Positions 37,056-45,035 are shown, counted from the stretch's first letter. The stretch is DNA of 64,000 bases from Polynucleobacter sp. MWH-Braz-FAM2G (GCF_018687635.1 NZ_CP061300.1:1757424-1821423); one strand, 5' to 3'. The notes: generated by a model from the sequence alone, not told the origin. A program made the numbers and translations.

Positions 37056-38210
37056 TTAGCCAGGCTGCCCATCTAATCGAGGTTTTGTTAACCAAGGAAA
37101 ATATTTAAGCAAATACAAAATAAATGCTGTACACCAGCAAATTCCAGCCCAGCCAAGAGCGGAGTGAAACCATGTTCCACTGAAGGCATGAGCCAACATC
37201 CAAAATATTGCTGTAGCTTGTACCAATGTATAAGCAAGCGTTTCGATTACACCTGCAATTAATGGGCGGCCGGTATGCCCCATTGCAGTGCGCGTAATCA
37301 TTCCAATGATGAGCCCTGCGGTTGCGCCAATCCCAAATGCATGCACTGGTATGTAAATCGTTACAAAACCTAATGCAGAGAGCCCCAAGAGAATAAAGCC
37401 AAGTGGAATCCATAAATATGCAGCATGCAAAACCAATACGATTGGTTTAGAAACTGTTGCAAGGGGATTCCAGCCCCACAACATCTTTAATTGAATCAGA
37501 CCGGTAAATAGACAAACTATCGCAGTCAAATAACTTGCTGGAAAAAAAATCCACAGCAAGAGAGATGCGCCACAACAAGCAAGTACTAAGGTTGCTAAGT
37601 TTTTATTACGAATTTGCTTTATCCCAAAAAATGCGTTAGCCGTAAAACTTGGTATAACTCTGCCCCCAATCATGATCTCAATCATCACAATCAAAAACAA
37701 AGAAATAATCAAGACTTTATTGGCATCAATTCGAATTCGATTATTTGCTGATAGATAGAACACGGCATTTAAAACACCTAGTACACTCAAAATGAATGGG
37801 AGAAATAGGTTTCTATACATGCGCTGATGCAAAATCAACCTGCCAATAGCAATCGCAATTGCAGGTAAAAATAAAACATCTACAACTGCTAGGTAGGGAC
37901 TCAATAATGGCCCGACTCTTCCAGCAATCCAAAGCAAAACCAATAACATTAATGACTTGCCAGTTGGAGTATCCAAGCCCGTCCAAGCTCTCACTGCCGT
38001 AAGCGCAAAACCAGCTACAACCGTAGCAGCAAAACCAAAAATCATTTCATGTGCGTGCCACTGAATGCCGGGTATTGCACTACTTCCCCTGAAGCTATAG
38101 CCGCTTAACTCGCATAACCACTCAGCCACAGCAATCACAGACCAAAGAGCCGCTAGCAAATAGAATGGCCTAAAGCCAAGGGCAAATAAAGGCATTGTCT
38201 TTTTGGACAT
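37056..38210 (-). CDS. nnrS: NnrS family heme-copper membrane protein
   Basis: This 384-residue protein has about 12 membrane helices. 'FALGFRPFYLLAALWSVIAV' at the start and 'GIQWHAHEMIFGFAATVVAGF' (about 48-68) are diagnostic of NnrS, with conserved His residues for heme; 'HAFGIGATAGLIIGMITRTAMGHTGRP' appears near 290-316. NnrS proteins protect cells from nitric-oxide stress during nitrate and nitrite reduction. It lies between the PAS gene and the flavoprotein gene, with 11- and 31-bp gaps, as one operon. Confidence 0.92.
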   Translation of the reverse strand: MSKKTMPLFALGFRPFYLLAALWSVIAVAEWLCELSGYSFRGSSAIPGIQWHAHEMIFGFAATVVAGFALTAVRAWTGLDTPTGKSLMLLVLLWIAGRVGPLLSPYLAVVDVLFLPAIAIAIGRLILHQRMYRNLFLPFILSVLGVLNAVFYLSANNRIRIDANKVLIISLFLIVMIEIMIGGRVIPSFTANAFFGIKQIRNKNLATLVLACCGASLLLWIFFPASYLTAIVCLFTGLIQLKMLWGWNPLATVSKPIVLVLHAAYLWIPLGFILLGLSALGFVTIYIPVHAFGIGATAGLIIGMITRTAMGHTGRPLIAGVIETLAYTLVQATAIFWMLAHAFSGTWFHSALGWAGICWCTAFILYLLKYFPWLTKPRLDGQPG

Positions 38211-38221
38211 ATCAACTAGGC

Positions 38222-38647
38222 TTAAGACTTCGCCTCTAAATCCGCAATGCGTTTCTTTAAAGCCCGATCATTTTGAAAGCGCTCAGTATCATCCCTCACC
38301 ACGGCCGCAATGCCAGTCACTTTGCCAGAGGCATCAGTCAGCATTGCTACGGTAAAGGCAATAGACAAAGGTTTACCTTCTTTATGCAAAGCGGGTACCG
38401 TTAATAAAGTTGTGCCGTAACGGGTAGTTCCTGTATCCATTGATTTTTTATAGCCATCCCAGTGACGCTCCCTAAAACGCTCAGGTGTAATGATGTCCAG
38501 GCTTTTCCCCAAAGCTTCACTAGAGCTATATCCAAAAATACGCTCTGCTGCTGCATTCCAAAAAACAATATCTCCTTTGGCATCAGAAATTACCACCCCA
38601 TCACCCATGACATTTGCTAGCTGTTCAAAATTCACCTGATTTGACAT
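38222..38647 (-). CDS. PAS-domain protein (141 aa)
   Basis: This is a single PAS domain (about residues 8-125), with 'GDGVVISDAKGDIVFWNAAAERIFGYSS' near 14-42, 'EALGKSLDIITPERFRERHW' after it, and 'VAAVVRDDTERF' near the end, followed by a short helix ('RALKKRIADLEAKS') likely to dimerise. No output domain is present, so it may bind a small ligand such as heme or flavin and act on a partner. It is the first gene of the operon with nnrS, the flavoprotein and nrdJ, downstream of FNR-like boxes. Confidence 0.85.
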   Translation of the reverse strand: MSNQVNFEQLANVMGDGVVISDAKGDIVFWNAAAERIFGYSSSEALGKSLDIITPERFRERHWDGYKKSMDTGTTRYGTTLLTVPALHKEGKPLSIAFTVAMLTDASGKVTGIAAVVRDDTERFQNDRALKKRIADLEAKS

Positions 38648-38704
38648 ACAAACCTCTATCTAAAAATTACAAATTTGGAACATTTTCCTAATAATGGGTA
38701 GGGT

Positions 38705-38718
38705 TTGATATAGCCCAA
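38705..38718 (-). promoter_or_regulatory. FNR/Dnr-like box upstream of the PAS-nnrS-nrdJ operon
   Basis: TTGAT, ATAG, CCCAA matches the FNR consensus TTGAT-N4-ATCAA at 8 of 10 positions. It lies about 64 bp upstream of the PAS start, and TGTAAT on the minus strand at 38671-38666 could be its -10 element. The match is only moderate. Confidence 0.35.
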
Positions 38719-38772
38719 TAGAACTATGTAACAAAGTAAGGTTTCTAATGGATCATCAAAACACCCCTTCTT

Positions 38773-38786
38773 TTGCGATAGATCAA
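38773..38786. promoter_or_regulatory. Second FNR-like box, between the PAS and DUF3079 genes
   Basis: TTGCG, ATAG, ATCAA again matches 8 of 10 FNR positions and has the same ATAG spacer as the box at 38705. It is about 45 bp before the DUF3079 start on the plus strand and could serve either divergent unit. Apart from these boxes the 176-bp gap shows nothing. Confidence 0.35.
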
Positions 38787-38823
38787 ATGCCATTTCAGCT
38801 AATTGGAATTTAATAAACGCATC

Positions 38824-39015
38824 ATGCAAAAGAAGTTTCCAATCAATCCACCACACCCCGAACGTGTTTGCTGGGGATGCGAGAGATACTGCCCATCGAA
38901 CTCCATGGCTTGTGGAAATGGCTCAGATAGAGCCCAACATCCGTATGAATTATTTGGTGAAGGATGGGAAACGTGGGGCATGGATAATCGAGACTTACTA
39001 AAGAACCCACAATAG
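38824..39015 (+). CDS. DUF3079 small Cys-rich protein (63 aa)
   Basis: This 63-residue protein is a clear DUF3079 member: MQKKFPINPPHPERVCWGCE at the N-terminus, then 'RYCPSNSMACGNGSDRAQHP' and 'ELFGEGWETWG'. The four cysteines probably bind a metal or iron-sulfur cluster. The ATG at 38824 is chosen because family members open M.KKFP.HP.HPER, although no strong ribosome site precedes it. The function is unknown. Its stop is 5 bp before the following membrane-protein gene, so they form a two-gene unit at the island's right end. Confidence 0.8.
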   Translation: MQKKFPINPPHPERVCWGCERYCPSNSMACGNGSDRAQHPYELFGEGWETWGMDNRDLLKNPQ

Positions 39016-39019
39016 CTCC

Positions 39020-39493
39020 ATGAACGACTTAACTATCGCAAGGGCAATACATATTCTTAGCGTAGTGATTTGGATGGGTGGCGTTACATTTGTGACGCTA
39101 GTGCTCATACCGACTCTGAGACGATCCTCGTTTCACGTCGATCAACTGGCTATTTTTAATGTCGTTGAAAATCAATTTGCCAATATCGCCAGAGTAATGG
39201 TCTTGTTGGCAGGCATTAGTGGGTTCTATATGACCTATAGATTAAATGCTTGGAACCGCTTTACAGAAATTCAATATTTCTGGATGCATGCCATGGTTTT
39301 TGTATGGACACTCTTCTTTCTTGCCCTTTTTATAGTTGAACCATTTTTCTTAAAAGAGCATGGAAAGATGGTCAAGAATGGGCACAACATCACCAACTTA
39401 CAAAAAACTCAAATTGTGCATGCAATTATTTTGCTATTAAGTCTAGTCACAATAATTGTCTCCGTTCTAGGTGCTCACGGATTTTTTTATTAA
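39020..39493 (+). CDS. Small membrane protein, CopD/DUF2269-like
   Basis: This 157-residue protein has four membrane helices. 'ARAIHILSVVIWMGGVTFV' at the start, with a His and Trp-Met-Gly-Gly in the first helix, and conserved His residues in helices 3 and 4 ('FWMHAMVFVW', 'VHAIILLLSL') suggest a heme-binding four-helix bundle like CopD or related domains. It might be an electron-transfer or heme-sensing partner of the neighbouring nitrate genes. Function not established. Follows the DUF3079 gene. Confidence 0.65.
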   Translation: MNDLTIARAIHILSVVIWMGGVTFVTLVLIPTLRRSSFHVDQLAIFNVVENQFANIARVMVLLAGISGFYMTYRLNAWNRFTEIQYFWMHAMVFVWTLFFLALFIVEPFFLKEHGKMVKNGHNITNLQKTQIVHAIILLLSLVTIIVSVLGAHGFFY

Positions 39494-39496
39494 AAA

Positions 39497-39518
39497 ATAT
39501 CCGCCTATGAGCGGATAT
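39497..39518. terminator. Hairpin after the CopD-like gene
   Basis: ATATCCGC and GCGGATAT form an 8-bp stem with a six-base loop four bases after the stop. The T run follows on the minus strand (toward lower coordinates), so as an intrinsic terminator it best stops transcription entering from the tRNA side. On the plus strand it is only a hairpin. Confidence 0.5.
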
Positions 39519-39607
39519 AAACCATATAACAGTATCGAGGAGACCAGTTAATCCTACTCCTGATATTTAGATGAAACAAGGATTACTTAAAGTAACGCCC
39601 ATAAGAC

Positions 39608-39688
39608 AAAACCCCCACCATTGCTGATGAGGGTTTGCTTTTCTGGTGGGCCCACCAGGACTTGAACCTGGGACCAAAGGATTATGAG
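39608..39688 (-). repeat. Right boundary repeat (attachment site within tRNA gene)
   Basis: This 81-bp copy is identical to 17693-17773. It comprises 36 bp beyond the tRNA, including the tRNA terminator, and the tRNA's 3' 45 nt up to and including the anticodon loop. The sequence right of 39688 completes the tRNA 5' half and is not repeated at the left boundary. Confidence 0.9.
39609..39636 (-). terminator. Terminator of the CAU tRNA
   Basis: On the minus strand an 11-bp stem including G-T pairs (AAACCCTCATC with GGTGGGGGTTT) encloses the loop AGCAAT, followed by a short T run, eight bases past the encoded CCA. It is part of the duplicated 81 bp, so an identical hairpin stands at 17694-17721 upstream of tcuA. 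Confidence 0.7.
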
Positions 39689-39720
39689 TCCTCTGCTCTA
39701 ACCAACTGAGCTATAGGCCC
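39644..39720 (-). tRNA. tRNA with CAU anticodon, probably tRNA-Ile2 (lysidine type)
   Basis: The minus strand folds as a complete 77-nt tRNA with encoded CCA. The acceptor is GGGCCTA/TGGGCCC, the anticodon loop CTCATAA gives CAU, and the T arm contains GGTTCAAGTCC. C4-G69 and C5-G68, together with 'GACTCATAATC' and 'TTTGGTC', resemble E. coli tRNA-Ile2, which TilS converts to read AUA, more than elongator tRNA-Met. Many annotation tools would simply write tRNA-Met. Its 3' half is the attachment site of the neighbouring island. It follows rpoD. Confidence 0.88.
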
Positions 39721-39733
39721 GTTAGTCTTTGGA

Positions 39734-42256
39734 TCAATCTTCCTCGAGGAAGGTTTTGAGTTTGTCGCTACGGCTTGGGTGACGCATCTTTCTTAGAGCC
39801 TTCGCTTCAATCTGACGAATACGCTCACGGGTAACGTCAAACTGTTTACCAACTTCTTCAAGAGTATGGTCTGTACTCATCTCCACACCGAAACGCATAC
39901 GCAATACTTTTGCTTCACGCGGTGTCAAAGAATCTAGAACATCTTTAACAACATCACGCATAGAGTCATGCAATGCCGCTTCAGCTGGAGCTAATGTATT
40001 GCCATCCTCAATGAAGTCGCCTAGATGAGAATCTTCATCGTCACCAATTGGTGTCTCCATAGAGATTGGCTCTTTTGCAATCTTCATGATCTTGCGAATC
40101 TTGTCCTCAGGAATCTCCATCTTCAAGGCCAAGGTTGCAGCATCAGGCTCATGACCAGTTTCTTGCAAGATTTGACGGCTAATGCGGTTCATCTTGTTGA
40201 TTGTTTCAATCATGTGAACAGGAATACGAATCGTACGTGCTTGGTCAGCAATCGAACGTGTAATCGCTTGACGAATCCACCAAGTTGCATAGGTAGAGAA
40301 CTTATAACCACGACGATATTCAAACTTATCTACCGCTTTCATCAAACCAATATTGCCCTCTTGAATCAGATCCAAGAATTGCAAGCCACGGTTGGTGTAC
40401 TTTTTAGCAATCGAAATAACCAAACGTAAGTTGGCTACCGTCATTTCACGTTTTGCTTCACGAGCACGCTTCTCGCCAGCGATCATCTGCTTGTTAACTT
40501 CTTTTAATTCTGGCAGCGGAATAACGACATTCTTTTGAATATCAATTAACTTTTGCTGGAGTTCTTGAATAGCAGGAACATTACGCTGCAAGAGTGCGCT
40601 GTAAGGCTTGTTCTCTTTTAGCAACTTATCTGTCCATTCTAGGTTCATTGACATCTTAGGGAAGTCTTTTAATACTTCACCACGATTCACGCCTACTTTG
40701 TCTACCAAGAGACTGACGATGCCGCGCTCAAGCTTCCAAACTTGATCAACCTGTGAGCGCATAGTGTCACACAGCTTTTCAACACTCTTTGCAGTTAAGC
40801 GGAAACCGAGCAATTCTGCACGGATTGCGTCTTGGGCTTTAATGTATGCAGGGCAGTTATAACCGTCTTTATCAAAGGCGCGACGCATCTTGTCGGCTTG
40901 CGCACGAACAATCGCAAACTTCTCCAAGGAAATCTGCTTCAACTCTTCCAATTGCTTAGCGTTTGCTGTTGCGGCGCCACCACCACCGCCACCGCCTTCG
41001 TCATCTCCATCATCTTCTTCATCATCAGCGTCTGGATCAACCTCAGACTCTTCAGGCCCAAGCTTGATATCTTCTGCATTTGGATCAACTAAGCCATCAA
41101 CAAACTGATCGATCTCAATCTCACCGCTAGCGATCTTATCGACATTACTCAAAATCTCAGCAATAGTCACCGGGCAAGCAGCCAAAGCCATAACCATGTC
41201 TTTGAGACCTGCCTCAATCTTCTTAGCAATCACGATCTCGCCTTCGCGAGTCAACAGATCTACTGTGCCCATCTCACGCATGTACATGCGAACTGGATCA
41301 GTAGTGCGACCGAATTCTGAATCAACTGTTGATAGAGCGGCTTCTGCCTCTTCCTCTGCCTCTTCTTCAGAGGCAGCTGCGGCTGTGTTGTCAGAAAGAA
41401 TTAATGTTTCCGCATCAGGCGCTTGTTCATAAACAGTAATACCGATGTCATTGAGCAAGCTAATCAAAGTCTCTAATGCATCAGCATCAGACAACTCATC
41501 GGACATAACGTCATTCATCTCACCATGGGTTAAATAACCCTTGGACATACCCATCTTGATCAATGTCTTCAAGCGAGCGCGACGCAGCTCTTGCTGTTCT
41601 TCTGTGCCTAGTTGTTGTGCAGCAAATTCTTTTAGGAGCGCTTTCTCTTTGGCTTTACGCTCACGGGCTTTTTGGCGATCAGTTAAAACTGGCTCTGCAT
41701 TTTCTGCAGGCGCATCTGCCTTTGCCTTACGACCGCGCTTCTTTTCTTCCTCAACTACCGGAACTTCAAGCACAGCCGCTTTGGCTTTTTTGTCTTTAAC
41801 TTCTTTAGCTGCATTAGTTTCTTTTGCTAGCTCAGCCTTTGGTGTTGTTGCAGCTTTGCCCTTTTTTACTGGTTCAACCTTGACTTCAGCCTTCGCAGGC
41901 TTTGCAGTTACTTTTGTAGTGGGCTTAGCAGCGGCTTTAACTGGCTTAGTAGCAGCCTTTACCGGCTTAGCTGGTGCTTTTGCTTTTGGGGCAGGTTTTG
42001 CAACTGCTTTAACAGGCTTAGCGGGAGCTTTTGGGGCTGGTTTAGCTGGTGCCTTAGCTTTAGGTGCTGGCTTAGCCGGTGCTTTTGCCTTAGGAGCAGG
42101 CTTAGCTGGTGCTTTTGCTTTTGGGGCAGGTTTTGCAACTGCTTTAACTGGTTTCGCAGGTGTTTTTGCCTTGACTGCAGGTTTTGCTGCTGCTTTAACT
42201 GGTTTCGCAGGTGTTTTTGCTTTTGGAGCTGGTTTTTTGGTCTTGGTATTCGGCAT
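39734..42256 (-). CDS. rpoD: Primary sigma factor RpoD (sigma-70) with long K/A/P-rich tail
   Basis: This 840-residue sigma-70 is larger than usual. The first ~130 residues are a Lys/Ala/Pro repeat like a histone H1 tail, then a charged linker to about 200, region 1.1 (about 205-285), region 1.2 ('[20 protein letters not shown]' near 317), the non-conserved insert, regions 2.1-2.4 ('[15 protein letters not shown]'-type sequence), and region 4.2 ('[20 protein letters not shown]') near the end. It directs housekeeping transcription. It is the last gene of the rpsU-yqeY-dnaG-rpoD operon, with its own leader of about 240 bp. Confidence 0.96.
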   Translation of the reverse strand: MPNTKTKKPAPKAKTPAKPVKAAAKPAVKAKTPAKPVKAVAKPAPKAKAPAKPAPKAKAPAKPAPKAKAPAKPAPKAPAKPVKAVAKPAPKAKAPAKPVKAATKPVKAAAKPTTKVTAKPAKAEVKVEPVKKGKAATTPKAELAKETNAAKEVKDKKAKAAVLEVPVVEEEKKRGRKAKADAPAENAEPVLTDRQKARERKAKEKALLKEFAAQQLGTEEQQELRRARLKTLIKMGMSKGYLTHGEMNDVMSDELSDADALETLISLLNDIGITVYEQAPDAETLILSDNTAAAASEEEAEEEAEAALSTVDSEFGRTTDPVRMYMREMGTVDLLTREGEIVIAKKIEAGLKDMVMALAACPVTIAEILSNVDKIASGEIEIDQFVDGLVDPNAEDIKLGPEESEVDPDADDEEDDGDDEGGGGGGGAATANAKQLEELKQISLEKFAIVRAQADKMRRAFDKDGYNCPAYIKAQDAIRAELLGFRLTAKSVEKLCDTMRSQVDQVWKLERGIVSLLVDKVGVNRGEVLKDFPKMSMNLEWTDKLLKENKPYSALLQRNVPAIQELQQKLIDIQKNVVIPLPELKEVNKQMIAGEKRAREAKREMTVANLRLVISIAKKYTNRGLQFLDLIQEGNIGLMKAVDKFEYRRGYKFSTYATWWIRQAITRSIADQARTIRIPVHMIETINKMNRISRQILQETGHEPDAATLALKMEIPEDKIRKIMKIAKEPISMETPIGDDEDSHLGDFIEDGNTLAPAEAALHDSMRDVVKDVLDSLTPREAKVLRMRFGVEMSTDHTLEEVGKQFDVTRERIRQIEAKALRKMRHPSRSDKLKTFLEED
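42029..42136 (-). repeat. 30-bp tandem repeats encoding [10 protein letters not shown] in RpoD
   Basis: Codons 41-76 of rpoD repeat a ten-residue unit ([10 protein letters not shown]) with little change at the DNA level. Flanking codons 1-120 carry looser AKPV/AKTP variants. Such repeats can change in number by slippage. The antisense strand is open over the whole stretch simply because of this composition. Confidence 0.8.
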
Positions 42257-42452
42257 TTATTAGCACTTACTCACATTACTGTTATTGATATCGACTGATT
42301 AAACACAGCCCCCGTAGTAATTCACTCACTTACTTACCCACTTACCCCAAATTTCTTCAAAATAAAGCGCAAGTGGCTGAATTAAATCGGTTTTTTCTTG
42401 GGAACAGAGGATTATAGTCGATTGCGACTTTTTTACCCTCTCCCCATTAAAA

Positions 42453-42480
42453 ATATGGGGAAATTTCAGTCAATTTCTAG
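42453..42480 (-). promoter_or_regulatory. Sigma-32-like promoter upstream of rpoD
   Basis: On the minus strand CTAGAAA (42480-42474), a 13-bp spacer, then CCCCATAT (42460-42453) match the heat-shock consensus CTTGAAA / CCCCATnT with one mismatch. E. coli rpoD also has a heat-shock promoter, located inside dnaG; here it lies just after the dnaG stop. A TATAAT at 42416-42411 nearby could serve a housekeeping promoter. The rest of the 242-bp dnaG-rpoD gap is A/T-rich leader with GTAAGTG-type short repeats. Confidence 0.5.
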
Positions 42481-42498
42481 GGGTGTTTTCAGGAATTT

Positions 42499-44448
42499 TT
42501 ACGAGAATTTCAGCTTTTCGCCTAACTCCCGATAGCGCGCCCGATCCTGATCGGTTGCGGTGCTAGCCGCAATTTTTTGAGCAATTTCTGTCATTTCTTG
42601 CTTAAGGTGAGCTAGCTCAAGCTTTTTCATTGCCCCGTCAAGGTCAGCAGTAGCCCCCTCCAACTCCACATCCGACCCCATCACCCGATTTCTCAATACC
42701 TCATACAAAGGGGCAAGCTCACTGCGGGAGAGTTGATCTTGGAACATGGCAAACGCTCCTGCGCCAATTGTCACCGTCTTGCCATCCTCACCCAGAATTG
42801 GTTCCACTAAATCACACTGAGAAAAAAGATCTTTCATCAAGGCATGGGCTTTTTGAGATCTTTGCTCCGCCGCTTTTAATGCGAGAGAACGCTTGTTGGC
42901 ATCCAATGCTTTACCTAAATGTGGAAATTGAATAATGACTCGCAAGATTTGTTCCGCCAGATCAGTTGGCGCTTTGGGTGGTTCAATATTTTGCGTGGCA
43001 ACTCGCTTTGCAGATCCTTTGGAGGCCTGCCAAGGAGCACCTTGGCGATTTCCGTTACTAGAAAAATGATTCTGATTGTTTTGATTAACTTGAGTCGGCT
43101 GATAAGTTGTTTGACGCACTGGTGCTGGCACCACGGTTAGACCACAGAATGCCTCAAGTTCCGCAGGTGCAGTATTAGTGCGAATAGCAAGCTCGCGCAA
43201 AATTTGAGTGCGCAAAGCAATTGGCGGCATCGAGAGTAAAAGTGGTTTAGCGGCATGATGCGTCTGGGCTCGGCCCTCCGGAGTGGTTAACTCATGATTC
43301 TCACTTGCCACCTTAAAAAAGAAGCTAGAAATAGACAGCGCTTCTTTGATCGCCTTTTCAAAGGCAGGTGCGCCATAAGCACGAACGTAACTATCGGGAT
43401 CGTGTTCTGTTGGCAAAAATAAGAAGCGGATTTCTTTATCGTCCGACATTAAAGGCAGGCATGCCTCTAATGCACGCTGTGCTGCTCGTTGACCAGCGGC
43501 ATCACCATCGAAAGAGAACACTACTTTATCGGTTTGCCTTAAGAGCATACGCACATGGTTCGCAGTACACGCTGTACCCAAAGTTGCAACCGCATTTGGA
43601 AATCCCAATTGAGCTAATGCAACAACATCCATGTAGCCTTCGCAAACTAGAACATATTCTTGCGCGCGAATCGCTTGTCTTGCCTCAAATAATCCATAGA
43701 GAGTATTGCCCTTAGAGAACAAGGGAGTCTCTGGAGAATTTAAATACTTAGGCTCTCCTTGATCCAAAATCCGACCACCAAAGCCAATAGTTTGTCCTTT
43801 AGGATTGCGAATGGGAAACATGATGCGATCGCGAAATCGATCGTAGCGTTTAACAGGCTGACCACTTTCAGAAGTTTCGCCCTGAATGAGTAAACCACCC
43901 TCGATTAAGGTCTTAGCCACATCATCATTGGAGTAAGAACCAAAAACAGTTTCAAGACCTTGCCAGCCGTCAGGCGCATAGCCGAGAGCATAACGCTTAG
44001 CAATTTCACCTGTCAGCCCACGTCCTTTGAGATACTCAACCGCTCTAGCGCTACCTTTAAGTTGCGTGCGATACCAATCGGCAGCAGCATTCATCACTTC
44101 GCTTAGCGCCATGGCTTGCTGCTGACGGGCGATGTCATTTGCTGTGCGCTCTTCACGAGGCACTTCTAGACCTGCTGAACGCGCAAGATCTTCTATCGCA
44201 TCTACATAACCTAGGCCTGAGTATTCCATTAAGAAACTAATGGCGGATCCATGCGCACCACATCCAAAGCAATGATAGAACTGCTTAGTTGGCGATACCG
44301 AAAACGAAGGTGACTTCTCTGAATGAAAGGGGCACAAACCTTGAAAATTTGCACCCGCTTTTTTTAACTTCACATGTTGCCCAACCACATCAACGATATC
44401 AACCCGATTTAATAGATCGGCAATAAAGGATTGTGGAATGAGTGCCAT
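42499..44448 (-). CDS. dnaG: DNA primase DnaG
   Basis: This 649-residue primase has the N-terminal CHC2 zinc site (C39, H42, C60, C63 in 'LCPFHSEKSPSFSVSP...YHCFGCG'), the TOPRIM domain ('VLVCEGYMDVVALAQ' near 265 and 'FSFDGDAAGQRAA' near 309), and a C-terminal helicase-binding domain. It makes RNA primers at the replication fork. It sits between yqeY and rpoD in the macromolecular synthesis operon. A Gln/Asn-rich linker (about 440-475) separates the domains. Confidence 0.97.
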   Translation of the reverse strand: MALIPQSFIADLLNRVDIVDVVGQHVKLKKAGANFQGLCPFHSEKSPSFSVSPTKQFYHCFGCGAHGSAISFLMEYSGLGYVDAIEDLARSAGLEVPREERTANDIARQQQAMALSEVMNAAADWYRTQLKGSARAVEYLKGRGLTGEIAKRYALGYAPDGWQGLETVFGSYSNDDVAKTLIEGGLLIQGETSESGQPVKRYDRFRDRIMFPIRNPKGQTIGFGGRILDQGEPKYLNSPETPLFSKGNTLYGLFEARQAIRAQEYVLVCEGYMDVVALAQLGFPNAVATLGTACTANHVRMLLRQTDKVVFSFDGDAAGQRAAQRALEACLPLMSDDKEIRFLFLPTEHDPDSYVRAYGAPAFEKAIKEALSISSFFFKVASENHELTTPEGRAQTHHAAKPLLLSMPPIALRTQILRELAIRTNTAPAELEAFCGLTVVPAPVRQTTYQPTQVNQNNQNHFSSNGNRQGAPWQASKGSAKRVATQNIEPPKAPTDLAEQILRVIIQFPHLGKALDANKRSLALKAAEQRSQKAHALMKDLFSQCDLVEPILGEDGKTVTIGAGAFAMFQDQLSRSELAPLYEVLRNRVMGSDVELEGATADLDGAMKKLELAHLKQEMTEIAQKIAASTATDQDRARYRELGEKLKFS

Positions 44449-44502
44449 ATGGCTAGCAGTATGAGACTGTTTTACTTAGCAATAAACAGAGGAGGCTTCG
44501 TA

Positions 44503-44949
44503 TTACTTTGCCAGTGCAGCTTTAACCAAGCCCGAGACCTTACCCATGTCAGCCTTACCAGCCAACTGACCTTTGAGAACGCCAATGACTTTACCCATAT
44601 CTTGTGGGCCAGTCGCTCCTGTTGAGCTAACTGCAGCAGCCACTGCAGCCTCAACTTCCGTATCAGATAATTGGGCGGGCAAATAGGTTTGCAGAATCGC
44701 CATCTCAGCCGCTTCAACAGCCACCAAATCATCACGACCCGCTTTCTCAAACTGAGAGATGGAGTCTTTACGTTGCTTAATCATTTTTTCAACAGTCGCG
44801 ATCACACCTGCATCATCGACCACGATACGCTCATCAACTTCACGTTGTTTAATTGCCGCCAATAAAAGACGAATAGTTCCCAAGCGCTCAGTTTCTTTTG
44901 CGCGCATTGCGTTTTTCATATCTTCGGTAATTTGATCTTTAAGGCTCAT
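44503..44949 (-). CDS. yqeY: GatB/YqeY domain-containing protein
   Basis: This 148-residue helical YqeY protein opens with 'MSLKDQITEDMKNAMRAKET' and 'RLGTIRLLLAAIKQREVDER', and ends with the tail 'DMGKVIGVLKGQLAGKADMG' shared with GatB, which recognises tRNA. The start at 44949 has AGGA at eight bases; a longer frame to 44997 lacks support. YqeY is commonly placed between rpsU and dnaG, as here. Its role, presumably tRNA-related, is not proven. Confidence 0.9.
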   Translation of the reverse strand: MSLKDQITEDMKNAMRAKETERLGTIRLLLAAIKQREVDERIVVDDAGVIATVEKMIKQRKDSISQFEKAGRDDLVAVEAAEMAILQTYLPAQLSDTEVEAAVAAAVSSTGATGPQDMGKVIGVLKGQLAGKADMGKVSGLVKAALAK

Positions 44950-45004
44950 GACTTTATTCCTGGTGTTGAATATATCTAGTGATGTTTGGTAACTCAAAAA
45001 GCAA

Positions 45005-45035
45005 AAACCCGCTGCGTTTCACCGTCAGCGGGTTT
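45005..45035 (-). terminator. Terminator after rpsU
   Basis: AAACCCGCTG and CAGCGGGTTT form a 10-bp stem with an 11-nt loop, followed on the minus strand by a T-rich run (TTGCTTTTTG). It lies between rpsU and yqeY and probably attenuates read-through so that S21 is made in excess over YqeY, DnaG and RpoD. Confidence 0.85.

Larger units (their letters stand above)
17693..39688. mobile_element. tRNA-integrated genomic island carrying nitrate respiration genes (22 kb)
   Basis: The block is bounded by two perfect 81-bp direct repeats (17693-17773 and 39608-39688). The right copy includes the 3' 45 nt of an intact CAU tRNA gene and its terminator; the left copy is the same 3' part without the 5' half. 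That geometry (minus-strand tRNA, block on its 3' side, orphan 3' fragment at the far end) is what site-specific integration into a tRNA produces. Cargo: narXL, narK1K2GHJI, carbonic anhydrase, nitroreductase, HPP protein, tehA-like gene, nrdJ, nitronate monooxygenase-like, nnrS and small genes. No integrase, transposase or excisionase is recognised, so the element is probably immobilised. Base composition does not look obviously foreign by eye. Confidence 0.8.

Noticed and set aside
38656..38856. Minus-strand 66-codon frame in the PAS/DUF3079 gap
   Set aside because: It overlaps the regulatory boxes and the DUF3079 start, with no ribosome site or recognisable domain.
41541..42263. 240-codon plus-strand frame rich in Ala/Gly/Phe opposite rpoD
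   Set aside because: It arises from the repetitive Lys/Ala/Pro codons of rpoD read in antisense and has no independent start signal.
42320..42350. GTAAGTG-type short repeats in the rpoD leader considered as a mini-repeat array
   Set aside because: Units are irregular and few, with no spacer pattern; not a CRISPR or other recognised array.
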